From contig CABUCP010000194.1 of NCBI GenBank assembly GCA_902490055.1, positions 1 to 6,414 of the forward strand: 6,414 bases of DNA. The letters are read 5' to 3'. Under the pieces are notes generated by a model that made no database searches, had not been told where the DNA came from, and worked only from the letters and a program-made list of their open reading frames with translations. This DNA comes from an uncultured Klebsiella sp. (GTDB lineage: Bacteria; Pseudomonadota; Gammaproteobacteria; Enterobacterales; Enterobacteriaceae). This document shows, piece by piece, positions 1 to 6,342 of this stretch. The position numbers were made by a program, and so were the translations under genes. The first letter of the stretch is position 1, and the number at the start of each line of letters is the position of its first letter.

Positions 1-27
1 CTGTGGTTTCTCCTTTTCGCACATTAA
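1..27 (+). CDS. ytcA: 3' end of upstream gene, probable YtcA-type small membrane protein (partial)
   Basis: The window opens inside a reading frame that codes for LWFLLFAH and ends at a TAA at 25-27, only 6 nt before the mdtN start and in the same frame. In E. coli the gene immediately before mdtN is ytcA, a small membrane/lipoprotein gene whose product ends in a short aromatic, hydrophobic tail. The eight residues visible here have that character. The assignment rests mostly on gene order, since eight residues cannot identify a family. The tight spacing suggests that this gene and mdtN share a transcript, so the operon promoter would lie outside the window. Confidence 0.4.
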   Translation: MWFLLFAH

Positions 28-33
28 ATATCT

Positions 34-1062
34 ATGACTCATTCCAGCCCAAGCGTTTTACGGAAAAAATGGCCCTTACTGGCGCTCGTCCTCGCCGCCA
101 TCGTGGCGTTGATCGTGGTTATCTGGCAATTACAGACCTCGCCGGAAACCAATGACGCCTACGTTTACGCCGACACCATCGACGTGGTGCCGGAAGTGAG
201 CGGGCGGATCGTTGAGATGCCGATCCGCGATAACCAGCGCGTGCAAAAAGGCGACCTGCTGTTCCGCATCGATCCTCGCCCCTACCAGGCGATGCTGGAC
301 GATGCCAAATCGCGGCTGGCGGCGCTGGATGCGCAGATTATGCTGACCCAGCGCACCATCAAGGCCCAGCAGTATAACGCCCAGTCGGTCAGCGCCGCGG
401 TAGAGCGCGCGAAGGCGTTGGTGAAACAAACCACGTCAACGCGTATTCGCCTGGAACCGCTGGTGCCGCAGGGCTTCGCCGCGCAGGAAGATCTCGACCA
501 GGCGCGAACCGCCGAAAAAGCCGCTCGCGCCGAACTGGAAGCCACGCTGCTGCAGGCCAAACAAGCTGATGCCGCGGTGACCGGCGTCGATGCGATGGTC
601 GCGCAGCGTACCGGGATCGTCGCGCAAATCGCGCTGGCGGAACTGCATCTGGAATTTACCGAAGTCCGCGCGCCGTTTAACGGCGTGGTGATTGCCCTGA
701 AAACCACCGTTGGCCAATATGCCTCCGCGCTGAAGCCGGTCTTCACCCTGCTGGATAACGACCACTGGTACGTGATCGCCAACTTCCGCGAGACCGATCT
801 GCAAAACGTCCGCCCCGGTGTAGCGGCAACCGTCACAGTGATGACCAACCACAGCCGCGCCTTTGACGGCGTCGTCGATTCCGTCGGCTCCGGCGTATTG
901 CCGGAGGGAGGCAGCGTGATTGAAGGAATGCCGGTGATTCAGAAGAGCATTAACTGGGTACATGTGTCGCAGCGCTTCCCGGTCAAAATTGCGGTAAAAG
1001 ATCCCGACCCGGAACTGTTCCGCATGGGCGCCTCCGCCAGCGCCGTGTTGCAGCCGAAATAA
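34..1062 (+). CDS. mdtN: Multidrug efflux periplasmic adaptor MdtN (HlyD/EmrA family)
   Basis: This 342-residue membrane fusion protein links the inner-membrane protein MdtO to the outer-membrane channel MdtP. A basic N-terminus (RKKW, residues 10-13) precedes one membrane anchor at about 14-33, with the rest in the periplasm. TNDAYV at 39-44 and VVPEVSGRIVE at 51-61 begin the first lipoyl half-motif. An Ala/Gln-rich helical hairpin (coiled coil) spans about 85-200. The second lipoyl half, VRAPFNGVV, begins at 211, and the adaptor signature HWYVIANFRETDL begins at 244. Length and sequence match E. coli MdtN (343 aa as I recall it) almost throughout. The ATG at 34 is the first start after the upstream stop. 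It has no clear Shine-Dalgarno sequence, so translation may be coupled to the upstream gene. In E. coli the operon is reported to be under LeuO control, but its promoter region is not in this window. Identification is secure. Confidence 0.95.
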   Translation: MTHSSPSVLRKKWPLLALVLAAIVALIVVIWQLQTSPETNDAYVYADTIDVVPEVSGRIVEMPIRDNQRVQKGDLLFRIDPRPYQAMLDDAKSRLAALDAQIMLTQRTIKAQQYNAQSVSAAVERAKALVKQTTSTRIRLEPLVPQGFAAQEDLDQARTAEKAARAELEATLLQAKQADAAVTGVDAMVAQRTGIVAQIALAELHLEFTEVRAPFNGVVIALKTTVGQYASALKPVFTLLDNDHWYVIANFRETDLQNVRPGVAATVTVMTNHSRAFDGVVDSVGSGVLPEGGSVIEGMPVIQKSINWVHVSQRFPVKIAVKDPDPELFRMGASASAVLQPK

Positions 1063-1065
1063 GGG
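1061..1065 (+). promoter_or_regulatory. Ribosome binding site of mdtO
   Basis: AAGGG overlaps the last two bases of the mdtN stop codon and lies 6 nt before the mdtO ATG. An in-frame TAA at 1060-1062 (the mdtN stop) excludes any earlier mdtO start, so this site and the ATG at 1072 fix the start. Confidence 0.7.
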
Positions 1066-1071
1066 TCCGGC

Positions 1072-3003
1072 ATGCATAACTTCTGGCAGTTTCTGCAACG
1101 GGAGCTCGGCGACGCGCCGGGACGGGCCAACTACACCCTGCGCCTGACGCTGAGCTGCGCGCTGCTCATCACTCTGTTTATGACCCTTCAGATTCCGTTC
1201 CTCGCCGTCGCGCTGATTGTGGTGTTTTACGTTAGCCAGCCTAATATCCTGATGATTAAGCTGGGCAGCGTACTGTTCTTTATTACCATCAGCGTGGCGC
1301 TGGGGCTGGTGCTGCTGATCATTAAATGGACCTATGATTTCCCGCTGATTCGCCTGGTTGCCTCGGTATGTCTGTTCTTCGGCGCCATTTATCTCATGCG
1401 CGTGCTGGGCAAGCTGGGGCTGGCGTTTTTCGTGGTCGCGCTAGCGGTAATTTACGCCCAGACGTTTCCGTCGATGACCAGCCAGAGCGAAATCCTGGTG
1501 CGCCTGCTGCTGTGGCTGTGGGTGGCGATCAATACCGCAACGCTGGTGACGCTGCTGGTTAATGCCTGCTTCCGCCAGGCCTTCCCCGGCTATCAATTCC
1601 GCGCTCAGCTAGTGGTGATGCAGCGACAGGTGGCCGACGTGCTGACGCACGATGCCCCTCCGCCGAGCTTCAAAGATATCGCCGCGCGCTTTCAGCAACT
1701 GCAGGGGTTACTTAAGCAAGCCCGCTTTGCGGCGCCGGAAATCGCCGCCGAACCGTCGCGCTGGCAGGCGCTGATGGCCGCCACCCTACGCTGCTATCAC
1801 CTTGCGGCGCTACTACAGCCGGGTGAAGATCACCGCGGGGCGCGCCAATCGATTGCCGCCGCGTTGCTGGCGCTAACGGCGCATATGAATGACGGGACAT
1901 CGTTTTCTTTCACGCCGCCGGATATTGATCATCACGGCGCCAATCGCCTGATTTTACAAGAGATGGCGGACGTGCTGGCAGCGCTGGCGCGCGGTGACGC
2001 CATCGACCTGCCGGGCGGCGAAGCAGAAAAATCGCCGCTGCTGCTGCCGGATGCCTGGAGCAACCCGGCATATCTGCATTTCGCCCTGAAAACCCTGCTG
2101 GCAACGCTGCTGTGCTACGTGTTCTATACCGCCGCCGACTGGCAGGGGATCCACACCATCATGCTCAGTTGCGTGATTGTCGCCCAGCCGGGGCTGGGGG
2201 CGACGATGCAAAAAACCTGGCTGCGTATCGGCGGCGCCCTGCTCGCCACCCTGCTGGCGCTGCTGCTGATCGTCTTCGTCCAGCCGTGGACCGAGTCTAT
2301 TGTCGGCCTGCTGGCGATGGTCCTGCCGGTGATGGCGCTGTCAGCGTGGATCGCCGCGGGCTCTGAGCGTATTGCCTACGCCGGGATCCAAATCGGCTTT
2401 ACCTTCTCGCTGGCCTTCCTCAGCTGGTTTGGCCCGTTGACTAATCTGACCGAACTGCGCGATCGGGTTATCGGTATTCTGCTCGGCGTACTGGTTTCGT
2501 CCATCGTACACCTTTATCTGTGGCCGGATAGCGAGGCTCCGCAGCTGAAATCGCGGCTGGCGCAACTCTATCGCCAGATAGCCGATTTCCTGCGTGCGAA
2601 AGATGATAAGCCGCAGATGGTACCGCTGTTTCAGGCGCTGACCACCAGTGAAACGCTAATACATCGGGTCGCCGCTGAGCCGCTGGGCACCTTTGCGCAT
2701 CCGTGGCCGCAGGCGAAATTCTGGCCGAGCAAAGCGATCTGGCGGCAGGCGCAGGAGATCGTGCGGCTGAGCGAGGGCTACCGGCTCTATGCCGCGCCGG
2801 GCGATCCCTTTTTGAGCCGCTGCGCCGAACAGTTACAGGCATATGCCGATGATATTGAACGCCAGCAACCGACTATACCTGCTGCGCCGCTTGCCGCTGA
2901 CCCAGCCAATCCGTTCGGCAAACCGCTGGCGGCCTCACTGACCACCCTACCGAGCTGGTCAGACGAACCTTCAGAAATTCCGCGACAGGCAGAACCGTCA
3001 TGA
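1072..3003 (+). CDS. mdtO: Inner-membrane efflux protein MdtO (fusaric acid resistance / aromatic acid exporter type)
   Basis: This 643-residue inner-membrane protein is the transport component of the MdtNOP tripartite system. It has the two-part layout of the FUSC/AaeB-like family: a hydrophobic block at about 20-170, a more soluble region at about 175-325, a second membrane block at about 331-485, and a soluble C-terminal tail. The second block opens with NPAYLHFALKTLLA (from 331) and continues with WQGIHTIMLSCVIVAQPGLG, a stretch strongly conserved with E. coli MdtO. The C-terminus is Pro/Ala-rich. At 643 aa it is about 40 residues shorter than E. coli MdtO (683 aa as I recall it), from a shorter N-terminus and differences in the soluble parts. 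It starts 9 nt after mdtN and its TGA overlaps the mdtP ATG, so the three genes form one operon. No frameshift or lost membrane segment is apparent. Substrates in this organism are unknown. Confidence 0.92.
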   Translation: MHNFWQFLQRELGDAPGRANYTLRLTLSCALLITLFMTLQIPFLAVALIVVFYVSQPNILMIKLGSVLFFITISVALGLVLLIIKWTYDFPLIRLVASVCLFFGAIYLMRVLGKLGLAFFVVALAVIYAQTFPSMTSQSEILVRLLLWLWVAINTATLVTLLVNACFRQAFPGYQFRAQLVVMQRQVADVLTHDAPPPSFKDIAARFQQLQGLLKQARFAAPEIAAEPSRWQALMAATLRCYHLAALLQPGEDHRGARQSIAAALLALTAHMNDGTSFSFTPPDIDHHGANRLILQEMADVLAALARGDAIDLPGGEAEKSPLLLPDAWSNPAYLHFALKTLLATLLCYVFYTAADWQGIHTIMLSCVIVAQPGLGATMQKTWLRIGGALLATLLALLLIVFVQPWTESIVGLLAMVLPVMALSAWIAAGSERIAYAGIQIGFTFSLAFLSWFGPLTNLTELRDRVIGILLGVLVSSIVHLYLWPDSEAPQLKSRLAQLYRQIADFLRAKDDKPQMVPLFQALTTSETLIHRVAAEPLGTFAHPWPQAKFWPSKAIWRQAQEIVRLSEGYRLYAAPGDPFLSRCAEQLQAYADDIERQQPTIPAAPLAADPANPFGKPLAASLTTLPSWSDEPSEIPRQAEPS

Positions 3004-4472
3004 TAAAAATGGACGCCGCAGCACGTTTTCTGCGCTATTCACCGTTGGCTCTGGCGATGAGCCTGCTAGCGGGATGTGCGCTGATTCAGGACGATCCTGG
3101 AGCAGTGCCAATTGTTAATCCCCAGCAGGCGCAGCTGGCGAAAGTCATTCACCTGGCAAATAGTGGTTGGCCGGCGGCCCGCTGGTGGGAGGGATATCAC
3201 GATCCTCAGCTCAACATGCTGGTGAATCGCGCGCTGCAAAACTCGCCGACGATGCAGGCCGCGCGCCTGCGCATCGCGCAATCGCAATCCACCGTCGAGC
3301 TGGCGCAATCGGTAATGGGCGTGCAGGCCACCGCCGTGGCGGCGCAAAACCGCATGCGCATTAGCGATAAATCCTTCAGTTGGCCCTACTCCTATTCTCT
3401 GCCGGTGGATAAAAACGGCCCGTGGTACACGCTTAACACCGTGGGGGTCGGCGCGACGCTGAATATCGATTTGTGGGGCGCTGACCGCGCCCGCGTCGCC
3501 GCGGCGATTGGCGAGAAGAATGCCCGGCAGGCAGAAACGGCGGGGATCGAGCTGGACCTCGCCAGCAGCGTAGCGCAGCTGTACTTCGCCATGCAGGCCA
3601 CCTTCCAGAAAATCGTTTTGCTGCAGCAGCTTGAAGAGATCGCCCAACTGTCGTTACAGGCGCATGAACACCGCACCCAGCGCGGCGTGGAGGATAGCGT
3701 CGATATCGCCAATGCCCAGGCGGAGCTACTGAGTGCCCAGCAGCAGGTGATTACCGCTCGCGGTACGCTGACCCAGTACCGCGAAACGCTGCGGGCGCTG
3801 ATCGGCGCCGATGCGCAAAATATGCCGGAGATCCACCCGGTAGCGTTACCAGCGCTACAGGAGACGCTGCCGGATTCGCTCTCCTTTGAGCTGCTGGCGC
3901 GCCGCCCCGATTTACAGGCCCTGCGCGGCTATGTTACCGCCTCGATGAGCCAGGTGGATGCGGCGAAAGCGGCCTTCTACCCGCATTTTGATATCAAAGC
4001 GTTCTGGGGCTATAACGCGCTGAGCGTCGGCGATCTGTTTAAGTCATCATTCCAGCAGATTAACCTGCTGCCGGGGCTGTATCTGCCGATATTCGATGGC
4101 GGCCGCCTGAACGCCAACCTGAAATCGGTGCGCACGGCGAGCAATATCCTGATTAAGCAATACAATCAGGCGGTGCTGGATGCGGTGCGCGATGTGGCGA
4201 TAAGCTCAAGCCAGCTGAATGACCTTAATCAGCAGGCTGCGCTGCAAGAACTGAAAGTAACGGCGGCGATGACCACTACCCGCAGCGCCAGCGCCCACCA
4301 CCAGCGCGGCCTGCTAAGCCGCTATGCCGCCGAAGAGGCGCGGCGGCCTGCCATCGCCCAGCAGCTGTTATTACTGGATATTCAGGCCCAGCGCCTGAGC
4401 ACCGATATCACGTTGATTAAAGCCCTCGGCGGCGATTACCGCGGCCCGGCGGTGAGTTCCACGGAACCGTAG
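3000..4472 (+). CDS. mdtP: Outer-membrane efflux channel lipoprotein MdtP (TolC/OprM-like, NodT type)
   Basis: This 490-residue outer-membrane factor forms the exit duct of the MdtNOP pump. The N-terminus is a lipoprotein signal with lipobox LLAGC and acylated Cys26. Ala at position +2 fits outer-membrane sorting. Two outer-membrane efflux repeats follow. Landmarks shared with E. coli MdtP are SGWPAARWW near residue 54, LNIDLWGADRARVAAA in the first repeat, ELLARRPDLQ from 297, AAFYPHFDIKAFWGY after it, and LPIFDGGRLNANL around 362-374. Length is normal (488 aa in E. coli as I recall it). The ATG at 3000 overlaps the mdtO stop as ATGA and lacks a strong Shine-Dalgarno sequence, so translation is probably coupled to mdtO. 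An ATG at 3009 would also keep the whole signal peptide and cannot be excluded. The gene ends just before a REP cluster. Confidence 0.94.
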   Translation: MIKMDAAARFLRYSPLALAMSLLAGCALIQDDPGAVPIVNPQQAQLAKVIHLANSGWPAARWWEGYHDPQLNMLVNRALQNSPTMQAARLRIAQSQSTVELAQSVMGVQATAVAAQNRMRISDKSFSWPYSYSLPVDKNGPWYTLNTVGVGATLNIDLWGADRARVAAAIGEKNARQAETAGIELDLASSVAQLYFAMQATFQKIVLLQQLEEIAQLSLQAHEHRTQRGVEDSVDIANAQAELLSAQQQVITARGTLTQYRETLRALIGADAQNMPEIHPVALPALQETLPDSLSFELLARRPDLQALRGYVTASMSQVDAAKAAFYPHFDIKAFWGYNALSVGDLFKSSFQQINLLPGLYLPIFDGGRLNANLKSVRTASNILIKQYNQAVLDAVRDVAISSSQLNDLNQQAALQELKVTAAMTTTRSASAHHQRGLLSRYAAEEARRPAIAQQLLLLDIQAQRLSTDITLIKALGGDYRGPAVSSTEP

Positions 4473-4480
4473 AACCGTAG
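4464..4480 (+). repeat. Tandem 8-nt duplication across the mdtP stop codon
   Basis: GAACCGTA occurs twice in direct succession (4464-4471 and 4472-4479), followed by G. Each copy therefore yields a GTAG, the first containing the mdtP TAG stop (4470-4472) and the second forming the head of the first REP element. Loss of one copy would leave the MdtP C-terminus unchanged. Confidence 0.7.
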
Positions 4481-4506
4481 CCCTGCTAAGCGCAGCGCGA
4501 GCAGGG
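4477..4506 (+). repeat. REP element 0, forward, variant stem
   Basis: A GTAG head (4477-4480) is followed by a hairpin with outer stem CCCTGCT (4481-4487) and AGCAGGG (4500-4506), and an inner GCG/CGC stem with loop CAG. The outer stem differs from the CCCGGA/TCCGGG stem of the other forward elements, but both arms differ together so pairing is kept. Confidence 0.75.
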
Positions 4507-4510
4507 GAAT

Positions 4511-4531
4511 CCCCGGTGGCGCTACAGCTAC
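4511..4531 (-). repeat. REP element 0, inverted, truncated
   Basis: CCCCGGTGGCGCTAC (4511-4525) is the intact outer arm and loop of the inverted element. About 10 nt of the opposite arm seen in the two later copies, including the pairing ACCGGGG, are missing, leaving AGCTAC before the next unit. The normal REP hairpin cannot form, although a smaller GCGCT/AGCGC stem is possible around the join. Confidence 0.65.
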
Positions 4532-4547
4532 AGCGCTGTGCGATTGG

Positions 4548-4582
4548 GTAGCCCGGACAAGGCGCAATGCGCCGCCTCCGGG
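4548..4582 (+). repeat. REP element 1, forward
   Basis: A GTAG head (4548-4551) is followed by outer stem CCCGGA (4552-4557) with TCCGGG (4577-4582) and inner stem GGCG/CGCC within 4561-4573, with a small asymmetric mismatch between them. This is the classical enterobacterial REP plan. Confidence 0.85.
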
Positions 4583-4586
4583 AAAC

Positions 4587-4617
4587 CCCCGGTGGCGCTA
4601 CCGCTTACCGGGGCTAC
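4587..4617 (-). repeat. REP element 1, inverted
   Basis: CCCCGGT (4587-4593) pairs with ACCGGGG (4607-4613), with an inner GCG/CGC stem and loop CTAC. CTAC at 4614-4617 is the GTAG head read on the minus strand. Confidence 0.82.
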
Positions 4618-4633
4618 AGCCCTGTGCGATTGG

Positions 4634-4668
4634 GTAGCCCGGACAAGGCGCAATGCGCCGCCTCCGGG
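4634..4668 (+). repeat. REP element 2, forward
   Basis: This is an exact copy of REP element 1 displaced by 86 nt: GTAG at 4634-4637, CCCGGA at 4638-4643 and TCCGGG at 4663-4668. Confidence 0.85.
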
Positions 4669-4673
4669 AAAAT

Positions 4674-4704
4674 CCCCGGTGGCGCTACCGCTTACCGGGG
4701 CTAC
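4674..4704 (-). repeat. REP element 2, inverted
   Basis: CCCCGGT (4674-4680) pairs with ACCGGGG (4694-4700), followed by CTAC (4701-4704). The palindrome is identical to inverted element 1. Beyond it the repeat pattern decays. Confidence 0.82.
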
Positions 4705-4734
4705 AGCGTTGTGCTTACCTGGGGATTGGCCAAT

Positions 4735-4763
4735 AAAAAAGCCGGCGCTGAGCGCCGGCTTTT
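4735..4763. terminator. Bidirectional intrinsic terminator between convergent genes
   Basis: GCCGGCGC (4741-4748) and GCGCCGGC (4752-4759) form a perfect 8-bp GC stem with a TGA loop. It is flanked by AAAAAA (4735-4740) on the left and TTTT (4760-4763) on the right. Read on the minus strand, the hairpin starts about 22 nt after the peptide transporter stop and ends in six T, which is the stronger direction. Read on the plus strand it ends mdtNOP transcripts with a shorter T run. Minus-strand transcripts should therefore stop before the REP cluster, while mdtNOP mRNA would carry it. Confidence 0.9.
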
Positions 4764-4781
4764 CATTTACCGCTTGTACAA

Positions 4782-6332
4782 TCAGGCATTGGTTGCCGGC
4801 TTTTGCTCGGCGGATTTGCTGTTCTCCAGCATACGGCGTACCGGCACAATCAGCACGCACAGCACCGCGGCGCAGATCAGCAGCGCCGTCGAACAGCGGG
4901 CAAACAGATCCGGCAGCATATCCAGCTGATCGGCCTTCACGTGGCCGCCAATCAGGCCCGCCGCCAGGTTACCCAGCGCGCTGGCGCAGAACCATAGCCC
5001 CATCATCTGTCCGCGCATTCTTTCCGGCGCCAACAGGGTCATGGTCGCCAGACCAATCGGGCTCAGGCACAGCTCGCCCAGCGTCAGCATCAGAATACTG
5101 CCCACCAGCCACAGCGGCGACACGCCCGCGCCGCCGTTGCTCAGCACGTTCTGCGCCGCCAGCATCATCAAGCCGAAGCCCGCCGCCGCGCACAAAATAC
5201 CGACAACGAACTTGGTGATGCTGCTAGGACGGATATTTTTACGCGCCATAGCCGGCCACGCCCAGCTAAATACCGGCGCCAGCAGAATAATAAACAGGGC
5301 GTTAATCGACTGGAACCACACCGCCGGGATCTCGAAATCGCCGATCATGCGGTTGGTATAGTCGTTGGCGAACAGGTTAAAGGAGGTCGGTTTCTGCTCG
5401 AACGCCGACCAGAAGAAGGCGGCGGAAACCAGCAGGATAAAGCAAACCAGCAGGCGCGCGCGCTCTTTACGGCTCAGACCGGCAAACACGAACAGGTAGA
5501 TGAAGTACAGCACCACCGACGCGGCAATCACATACACCAGCATACTGGCGACCGCCACCGGGTTCACCACAATTACGCCCTGTGCAATCAGGGTAATCAC
5601 CACCGCCACGCCGACCGCCAGCGCCAACAGCCATGCGCCGACGCCATTTTTCTTCGCCACAGGGCTATTCCAGGTGGAATCAAGGCCGACTTCGCTGTCA
5701 TAGCGTTTCATGGCCGGCACCGCAAACAGGCGGAAAATCACCAGCGCCACCAGCATCCCGATACCGCCAATGCCGAAGCCCCAGTGCCAGCCGTGGGATT
5801 TAATCAGCCAGCCGGAAATGAGCGGCGCGATAAACGATCCCATGTTGATGCCCATATAGAACAGCGAAAAGCCACCGTCGCGACGGCTATCGCCTTTCTT
5901 ATACAGCGTACCGACCATCACCGAGATACAGGTTTTAAACAGGCCAGAACCCAGTACGATAAACATCAAGCCGATAAAGAACAGGTTGTTACCCATGAAC
6001 GCCGACAAAGCAATCGACAGGTGGCCCAGCGCAATCAGAATCGAGCCGTACCATACCGCTTTCTGCTGACCTAGCCAGTTATCCGCCAGCCAGCCGCCCG
6101 GCAGCGCCGCCAGATACATCGCGCCGGCGAAGATGCCGACGATGGCCGACGCGTTCTCGCGCGCCAGACCCATACCGCCGTCATAGACGGTGGCTGCCAT
6201 AAACAGGATCAGTAACGGGCGAATGCCATAAAACGAGAACCGTTCCCACATTTCGGTGAAGAACAGCGAACCCAAAGGATAAGGGTGACCAAAGAAGGTC
6301 CGACTTTCATTTTTGTTAACAGAGGAATGCAT
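4782..6332 (-). CDS. Proton-dependent oligopeptide transporter (POT/PTR2 family, MFS)
   Basis: This 516-residue inner-membrane protein is expected to import di- and tripeptides with protons. Family hallmarks are all present: ExxERFxxY as E27, E30, R31, F32 and Y35; GGWLADNWLG from 79; GLFK with K133; the PTR2 signature FYMGINMGS at 158-166; and GELCLSPIGL plus LAPERMRGQMMG in the C-terminal half. There are about 14 hydrophobic segments, usual for bacterial members, and the soluble tail is short. The start at 6332 is chosen because the GGGAG site lies 5 nt upstream; the in-frame TTG at 6368 would add twelve residues and has no such support. Sequence details (FFGHPYPLG before helix 1, GIRP after ExxERF) resemble the PepT-So2/Xanthomonas-type branch more than E. 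coli DtpA or DtpB, so no dtp letter is given. It is convergent with mdtNOP and ends at its own terminator. Family is certain; exact substrates are inferred. Confidence 0.93.
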   Translation of the reverse strand: MHSSVNKNESRTFFGHPYPLGSLFFTEMWERFSFYGIRPLLILFMAATVYDGGMGLARENASAIVGIFAGAMYLAALPGGWLADNWLGQQKAVWYGSILIALGHLSIALSAFMGNNLFFIGLMFIVLGSGLFKTCISVMVGTLYKKGDSRRDGGFSLFYMGINMGSFIAPLISGWLIKSHGWHWGFGIGGIGMLVALVIFRLFAVPAMKRYDSEVGLDSTWNSPVAKKNGVGAWLLALAVGVAVVITLIAQGVIVVNPVAVASMLVYVIAASVVLYFIYLFVFAGLSRKERARLLVCFILLVSAAFFWSAFEQKPTSFNLFANDYTNRMIGDFEIPAVWFQSINALFIILLAPVFSWAWPAMARKNIRPSSITKFVVGILCAAAGFGLMMLAAQNVLSNGGAGVSPLWLVGSILMLTLGELCLSPIGLATMTLLAPERMRGQMMGLWFCASALGNLAAGLIGGHVKADQLDMLPDLFARCSTALLICAAVLCVLIVPVRRMLENSKSAEQKPATNA

Positions 6333-6337
6333 AACTT

Positions 6338-6342
6338 CTCCC
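6338..6342 (-). promoter_or_regulatory. Ribosome binding site deciding the peptide transporter start
   Basis: On the minus strand GGGAG is followed by AAGTT and then ATG at 6332. It is a strong Shine-Dalgarno match with 5-nt spacing and selects the 516-residue product over the longer TTG-initiated frame. Confidence 0.8.

Larger units (their letters stand above)
4528..4700. repeat. Two near-identical 86/87-nt tandem units
   Basis: Unit 1 (4528-4613, 86 nt) and unit 2 (4614-4700, 87 nt) each run from CTACAGC through a forward and an inverted REP to CCGGGG. They differ only at 4535 versus 4621 (G/C) and in the short linker between the two palindromes (AAACCCCC versus AAAATCCCC). Such identity indicates recent duplication or homogenisation. 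Confidence 0.88.
4477..4704. repeat. REP/BIME cluster: three alternating palindrome pairs
   Basis: This 228-nt block lies between the convergent mdtP and peptide transporter genes. It consists of three pairs, each a forward palindrome headed by GTAG and then an inverted palindrome ending in CTAC (GTAG on the other strand). That is the arrangement of enterobacterial bacterial interspersed mosaic elements. Five palindromes are complete and one is truncated. Forward heads are at 4477, 4548 and 4634. In E. coli such clusters sit at 3' ends of operons, can protect upstream mRNA from 3' exonucleases, and can bind gyrase or IHF. Which of these applies here cannot be read from the sequence. No transposase (RAYT) gene is in the window, so the elements would be mobilised in trans, if at all. 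Confidence 0.88.

Noticed and set aside
436..1098. Long minus-strand open frames within mdtN
   Set aside because: They are shadows of a GC-rich coding gene. The plus strand encodes an adaptor matching MdtN along its whole length.
4477..4704. CRISPR array
   Set aside because: The repeats are palindromic REP elements in alternating orientation with conserved linkers. There are no unique spacers of constant length and no cas genes.
4528..4860. Shorter frames on both strands through the REP units that encode a repeated peptide
   Set aside because: The open frames result from GC-rich 86/87-nt repeats. Unit lengths 86 and 87 are not both multiples of three, so a shared peptide repeat is not maintained by design.
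4538..5218. Long plus-strand reading frame of about 226 codons across the intergenic region and antisense to the peptide transporter
   Set aside because: Its repeated peptide comes from the REP tandem units, and the rest is the antisense of a well-supported gene. It has no ribosome binding site or recognisable domain.
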